Shown: positions 4,163 to 7,662 of the stretch, piece after piece | Layout of the letters: every line of letters starts with the position of its first letter | How positions within the stretch are numbered: position 1 is the first letter of the stretch | NCBI GenBank assembly: GCA_015654965.1 | Contig: JAATGD010000075.1 | Coordinates: 1-7,662, forward strand | Direction: 5' to 3' | Length of the DNA stretch: 7,662 nt | Origin: Hyphomicrobiales bacterium | GTDB lineage: Bacteria; Pseudomonadota; Alphaproteobacteria; Rhizobiales; Rhizobiaceae | Notes under the pieces: model-generated | What the model was told of the DNA's origin: nothing | The model's database searches: none | What the model saw: the letters and a program-made list of their open reading frames with translations, nothing else | Position numbers and translations under genes: made by a program

Positions 4163-7144
4163 ATGACCGAGACGACAAAAATCGATTATTCCAAAACGCT
4201 CAATCTGCCGCAGACCGAATTTCCAATGCGCGCAGGCCTGCCCGCTCGCGAGCCATTGCTGGTCGAGCGCTGGGAGGGGATGAACCTCTATAAAAAACTG
4301 CGCGAAGAAGCAAAAGACCGCCCGCTTTATGTGCTGCATGATGGCCCGCCCTATGCCAATGGCAATATCCATATCGGCCACGCGCTCAACAAGATCCTGA
4401 AAGACGTGATCACGCGTTCATTCCAGATGCGCGGTTTTAATTCCAATTATGTGCCGGGCTGGGATTGCCATGGCCTGCCGATCGAATGGAAGATCGAGGA
4501 AAAATACCGCGCGCAGGGCAAGAACAAGGACGAAGTGCCGATCAATGAATTCCGCAAGGAATGCCGTGAATTCGCGAGCGGCTGGATCAAGACCCAGTCG
4601 GAAGAATTCAAACGTCTGGCGATTTGCGGCGATTTTGAAAATCCCTACACGACCATGAATTTCCACGCCGAGGCGCGCATTGCCGGTGAATTGTTGAAAT
4701 TCGCCAATTCCGGCCAGCTTTATCGCGGCTCGAAGCCGGTCATGTGGTCGGTGGTCGAACGCACCGCGCTGGCCGAGGCGGAAGTCGAATATCACGACAT
4801 CGAGTCGGATATGATCTGGGTGAAATTCCCAGTTAACCAGCCGAAATATATGGCTCCATTTGTACGACCTGAGCATCCCGGTGTTCCGACCCCCGATAGG
4901 GTAAAGGTTGCGAATAAATATCAGGGCGCTTCAGTTGTCATCTGGACGACGACCCCGTGGACCATTCCGGGCAACCGTGCGGTCGCCTTCTCACCACGTG
5001 TCGCTTACGGTCTTTATGTAGTGGCTGCCGCTGAAAACGACTTTGGCCCGCAGCCGGGCGAAAAGCTCATCTTCGCTGACAAGCTGGTCGAAGACTGCGC
5101 CAAGAAAGCAAAGCTTGAGTTCAAGCGTCTGCGTGATGTGTCAGCTAATGAACTGGAAAAGCTGACGCTCGATCACCCGCTGAAAGGTTTTGGCGGAGGT
5201 TACAAATTCACCGTGCCCCTCATTGCTGGCGATCATGTCACCGACGATGCCGGTACGGGTTTTGTGCATACCGCCCCCAGCCATGGCCGTGAAGACTTTG
5301 AAGCATGGACGGACAATGCCCGCGCTCTCGAAGCACGCGGTATCGATCCGGCCATCCCGTTCCCGGTTGACGATGGCGGTTTCTATACCAAGGACGCGCC
5401 GGGTTTCGGGCCGGATCGCGAGGGTGGTCCTGCCCGCGTGATTGACGATAACGGCAAGAAGGGCGACGCCAATGAGGCGGTTATCAGGCAACTGATCGCC
5501 CATGACCGGCTGTTTGCGCGGGGACGGCTCAAACATTCCTATCCGCATTCATGGCGGTCGAAAAAGCCGGTCATCTTCCGCAACACGCCGCAATGGTTTG
5601 TCCATATGGACAAGGAACTGAATGACGGCACCACATTGCGTTCGCGCGCGCTCAAAGCCATTGACGAGACGCGTTTCGTGCCGGCCGCCGGTCAGACGCG
5701 CCTGCGCGCAATGATCGAAGGTCGTCCCGACTGGGTGCTGTCACGTCAGCGCGCATGGGGCGTGCCGATCTGTGTCTTTGCCGATGAGGACGGCAATGTC
5801 TTGCAGGACGATGCCGTCAACAAGCGCATTCTCGAAGCCTTTGAGGCGGAAGGCGCTGACGCATGGTTCGCGGAAGGTGCGCGTGAGCGCTTCCTTGGCA
5901 GCCGTGCCAACGAAGACTGGCGCCAAGTGCGTGACATTCTCGACGTGTGGTTCGATTCAGGTTCCACTCATACATTCACGCTCGAAGATCGCCCCGACAT
6001 GAAATGGCCGGCGGACGTCTATCTCGAAGGCTCGGACCAGCATCGCGGCTGGTTCCATTCCTCGCTTCTGGAAAGCTGCGGCACGCGCGGTCGTGCGCCG
6101 TACAATGCCGTCGTCACTCATGGTTTCACCATGGATGAGCAGGGCAAGAAAATGTCGAAATCGCTCGGCAATACGGTGACGCCGCAAGACGTCATCAAGG
6201 AATCAGGTGCGGATATTCTGCGTCTGTGGGTTATGACCACCGACTATTGGGAAGACCAGCGTCTGGGCAAAAGCATCATCCAGACCAATATCGATGCGTA
6301 CCGCAAGATGCGCAACACCATCCGCTGGATGCTCGGAACCCTTGCCCATGACGAGGGCGAGACGCTTGCTCATTCAGAGCTTCCCGAGTTGGAGCGGCTG
6401 ATGCTGCATCGCTTGGCGGAACTCGATGAAGTGGTGCGCTCGGGCTATGATGCGTTTGATTTCAAGCGCATTGCGCGCGCGCTGATCGATTTCATGAATG
6501 TCGAATTGTCGGCCTTCTATTTCGACATCCGTAAGGATGCGCTTTATTGCGATGCGCCTTCAAGTGCCCGCCGCAAGGCAGCGTTGCAGACGGTGCGCGC
6601 GATCTTTGATCACGTGACGACATGGCTTGCACCGATGTTGCCCTTTACGACCGAGGAAGCATGGCTCGACCGCTACCCTGAGGCCACTTCAGTGCATCTG
6701 GAGCAGTTCCGCGCGATTCCGTCTGAATGGCGTGACGATGTACTGGCCGAGAAATGGCGCAAGGTGCGTGCCGTGCGCCGTGTCGTGACAGGGGCATTGG
6801 AACTGGAGCGTGCCGACAAGCGCATTGGTTCTTCGCTTGAAGCAGCTCCTGTTGTGCATATCACCGACAAGAGCTTGGCCGATTCGCTCGACGAGCTGGA
6901 TTTTTCGGAAATCTGCATCACAAGTGGCATTGAAATCACCGATGCGCCCGCCCCGGAAGGCTCTTTCACGCTCGATGAGGTGAAGGATGTTGCCGTGGTG
7001 CCGACGCGTGCAACGGGTGAGAAATGCGCCCGTTCATGGCGTTATACAACGGATGTCGGGCAAGACCCGGAATTCCCGGATGTGTCGGCACGCGATGCGC
7101 AGGCGCTGCGTGAATTGCAAGCGCTGGGGCGTCTTCACGCTTAA
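4163..7144 (+). CDS. ileS: Isoleucyl-tRNA synthetase
   Basis: IleS charges tRNA-Ile with isoleucine in the cytoplasm and edits misactivated valine. The 993-residue class I enzyme has HIGH at residues 70-73 in NGNIHIGHALNK, the IleS-specific WDCHGLPIEWK, and KMSKS at 663-667. The CP1 editing domain shows WTTTPWTIPGN (261 onward) and GTGFVHTAPSHGREDF (364-379), with the expected editing residues His369 and Asp378. A helical anticodon-binding domain follows (about 700-870). The C-terminal region keeps only one Cys (Cys955 in EKCARSW) of the four-Cys zinc site of E. coli IleS. Residues 225-254 appear longer than in the relatives I recall and use less typical codons. The general form is the common bacterial type. 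The ATG at 4163 has AAGA at a 6-nt spacing and gives the standard N-terminus. It is flanked by terminators on both sides, so probably monocistronic. Confidence 0.98.
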   Translation: MTETTKIDYSKTLNLPQTEFPMRAGLPAREPLLVERWEGMNLYKKLREEAKDRPLYVLHDGPPYANGNIHIGHALNKILKDVITRSFQMRGFNSNYVPGWDCHGLPIEWKIEEKYRAQGKNKDEVPINEFRKECREFASGWIKTQSEEFKRLAICGDFENPYTTMNFHAEARIAGELLKFANSGQLYRGSKPVMWSVVERTALAEAEVEYHDIESDMIWVKFPVNQPKYMAPFVRPEHPGVPTPDRVKVANKYQGASVVIWTTTPWTIPGNRAVAFSPRVAYGLYVVAAAENDFGPQPGEKLIFADKLVEDCAKKAKLEFKRLRDVSANELEKLTLDHPLKGFGGGYKFTVPLIAGDHVTDDAGTGFVHTAPSHGREDFEAWTDNARALEARGIDPAIPFPVDDGGFYTKDAPGFGPDREGGPARVIDDNGKKGDANEAVIRQLIAHDRLFARGRLKHSYPHSWRSKKPVIFRNTPQWFVHMDKELNDGTTLRSRALKAIDETRFVPAAGQTRLRAMIEGRPDWVLSRQRAWGVPICVFADEDGNVLQDDAVNKRILEAFEAEGADAWFAEGARERFLGSRANEDWRQVRDILDVWFDSGSTHTFTLEDRPDMKWPADVYLEGSDQHRGWFHSSLLESCGTRGRAPYNAVVTHGFTMDEQGKKMSKSLGNTVTPQDVIKESGADILRLWVMTTDYWEDQRLGKSIIQTNIDAYRKMRNTIRWMLGTLAHDEGETLAHSELPELERLMLHRLAELDEVVRSGYDAFDFKRIARALIDFMNVELSAFYFDIRKDALYCDAPSSARRKAALQTVRAIFDHVTTWLAPMLPFTTEEAWLDRYPEATSVHLEQFRAIPSEWRDDVLAEKWRKVRAVRRVVTGALELERADKRIGSSLEAAPVVHITDKSLADSLDELDFSEICITSGIEITDAPAPEGSFTLDEVKDVAVVPTRATGEKCARSWRYTTDVGQDPEFPDVSARDAQALRELQALGRLHA

Positions 7145-7153
7145 AATCTGTTG

Positions 7154-7188
7154 AGGAAGCCGCCTCGCTTATGAAGCGGCTTCTTTTT
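7154..7188 (+). terminator. Intrinsic terminator after ileS
   Basis: GAAGCCGC (7156-7163) pairs with GCGGCTTC (7176-7183), extended by a wobble and an A-T pair. The loop is 12 nt and the stem is followed by TTTTT. It begins about 10 nt after the ileS stop codon. Confidence 0.88.
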
Positions 7189-7330
7189 ATGCCATAGTCT
7201 TGCAGAGTAACTTGCGAACATGGTGAAATAAGAATGAACTTCGGATTGCCGCATGGGATGCTCTCATGTAAAAGGCTTTTTCGGATAAGTTCAATGTCTG
7301 CCTTGGAGTTGCCGGTTTTGTGCGGCATGG

Positions 7331-7348
7331 CTTGTTGAGACAAGTTTT
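7331..7348 (+). repeat. Short hairpin with T-run in the leader of the lipoprotein gene
   Basis: CTTGT-TGAG-ACAAG followed by TTTT lies about 40 nt before the lipoprotein ATG. The 5-bp stem is AT-leaning, so it would be a weak terminator at best. It could be a minor attenuator or chance. The rest of the 199-nt gap after the ileS terminator (7189-7387) must hold the lipoprotein promoter if the terminator is efficient, but I find no convincing -35/-10 pair. Confidence 0.3.
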
Positions 7349-7387
7349 GGGCGGAAAAGCCGACAGGCGTAAAACGAAGTGGCGCTT

Positions 7388-7662
7388 ATGAAGATTGAAG
7401 GACGAGTTCTGGTATTGATGACGGCTGTGGCGGGGCTTTCGCTATCGGGCTGCGTGTCTTCACCAACCTATGGAACCGATAAATCGTCGGGTGCGCAGCT
7501 CATGGACGATTTTTCCAACATGGCAAGCTTCGGTCAGGGCAAGCAAAAAGAACGCATCGATTACAAGCCGCGGCCTGATCTGGTCCGCCCGGCGCAGGGT
7601 GAAAAAGGGCAATTGCCGCCGCCGCAAGAAAGCCTTGCCAGCGCAAGTGATCCAAACTGGCC
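7388..7662 (+). CDS. Conserved hypothetical lipoprotein, N-terminal part (runs off the window)
   Basis: The first 91 codons of a protein that continues past the window end. It starts MKIEGRVLVLMTAVAGLS and has a lipobox LSGC with the lipidated Cys at residue 22, so signal peptidase II processing is expected. The residue after Cys is Val, not Asp, so sorting to the outer membrane is possible. The visible mature part is hydrophilic and rich in Pro, Gln, Ser and Lys, probably disordered, with IDYKPRPDLVRP and LPPPQESLASASDPNWP as notable stretches. I recall similar lipoproteins behind ileS in other Hyphomicrobiales, but not a proven function. GAAGTGG (7376-7382) is a plausible ribosome site 5 nt before the ATG. 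The ileS terminator suggests it is transcribed separately from ileS. Confidence 0.82.
   Translation, partial: MKIEGRVLVLMTAVAGLSLSGCVSSPTYGTDKSSGAQLMDDFSNMASFGQGKQKERIDYKPRPDLVRPAQGEKGQLPPPQESLASASDPNW

Noticed and set aside
4835..4924. Palindromic mobile element inside ileS
   Set aside because: Comparing the segment with its reverse complement by eye showed no extended inverted repeat and no flanking duplication, so a mobile-element call is not supported.
6966..7343. 125-codon minus-strand open frame over the end of ileS and the following gap
   Set aside because: It crosses the ileS terminator, overlaps conserved ileS codons, and has no recognisable family features.

Overview
The window reads as ordinary chromosomal housekeeping DNA from an alphaproteobacterium of the order Hyphomicrobiales (Rhizobiales), most likely the Brucella/Ochrobactrum group. 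The reasons are the GC-rich codon use, the alphaproteobacterial CIRCE half-site (TTGGCACTC), the protein sequences of GroES, GroEL and IleS, and the gene order groEL-groES / HAD-ribF / mipA-like / ileS / lipoprotein. The genus assignment rests on recognition of protein and operator style, not on a database search.

Layout from left to right. (1) The minus strand carries the chaperonin operon. groES is complete at 281-577 and groEL is cut by the window edge at 1-199. The operon is driven by a heat-shock-type promoter at about 677-706 and has a CIRCE operator at 641-667. A 6-bp perfect hairpin (253-268) sits in the 81-nt groES-groEL spacer. (2) The plus strand carries a HAD-superfamily IIA hydrolase (996-1844), followed 37 nt later by ribF (1882-2886), the bifunctional riboflavin kinase/FAD synthetase. 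These two are probably one transcription unit, divergent from groESL. (3) An outer-membrane protein of the MipA/OmpV family (3001-3843, apparently a TTG start) has its own candidate promoter and ends at a strong intrinsic terminator (3875-3920). (4) A 240-nt leader with short inverted repeats precedes ileS (4163-7144), the isoleucyl-tRNA synthetase, which ends at a second intrinsic terminator. (5) At the right edge the first 91 codons of a lipoprotein (7388 onward) are visible.

The genes serve separate functions: protein folding, flavin cofactor synthesis, the cell envelope and tRNA charging. No mobile element, CRISPR array, phage gene or tRNA gene was seen, and I see no sign of a new multi-gene system. 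The points most worth a second look are an apparent extra segment of about 20-25 residues at the start of the IleS editing domain, the HAD protein whose usual acid/base Asp is Trp and which sits beside ribF, the hairpin between groES and groEL, and the lipoprotein downstream of ileS.
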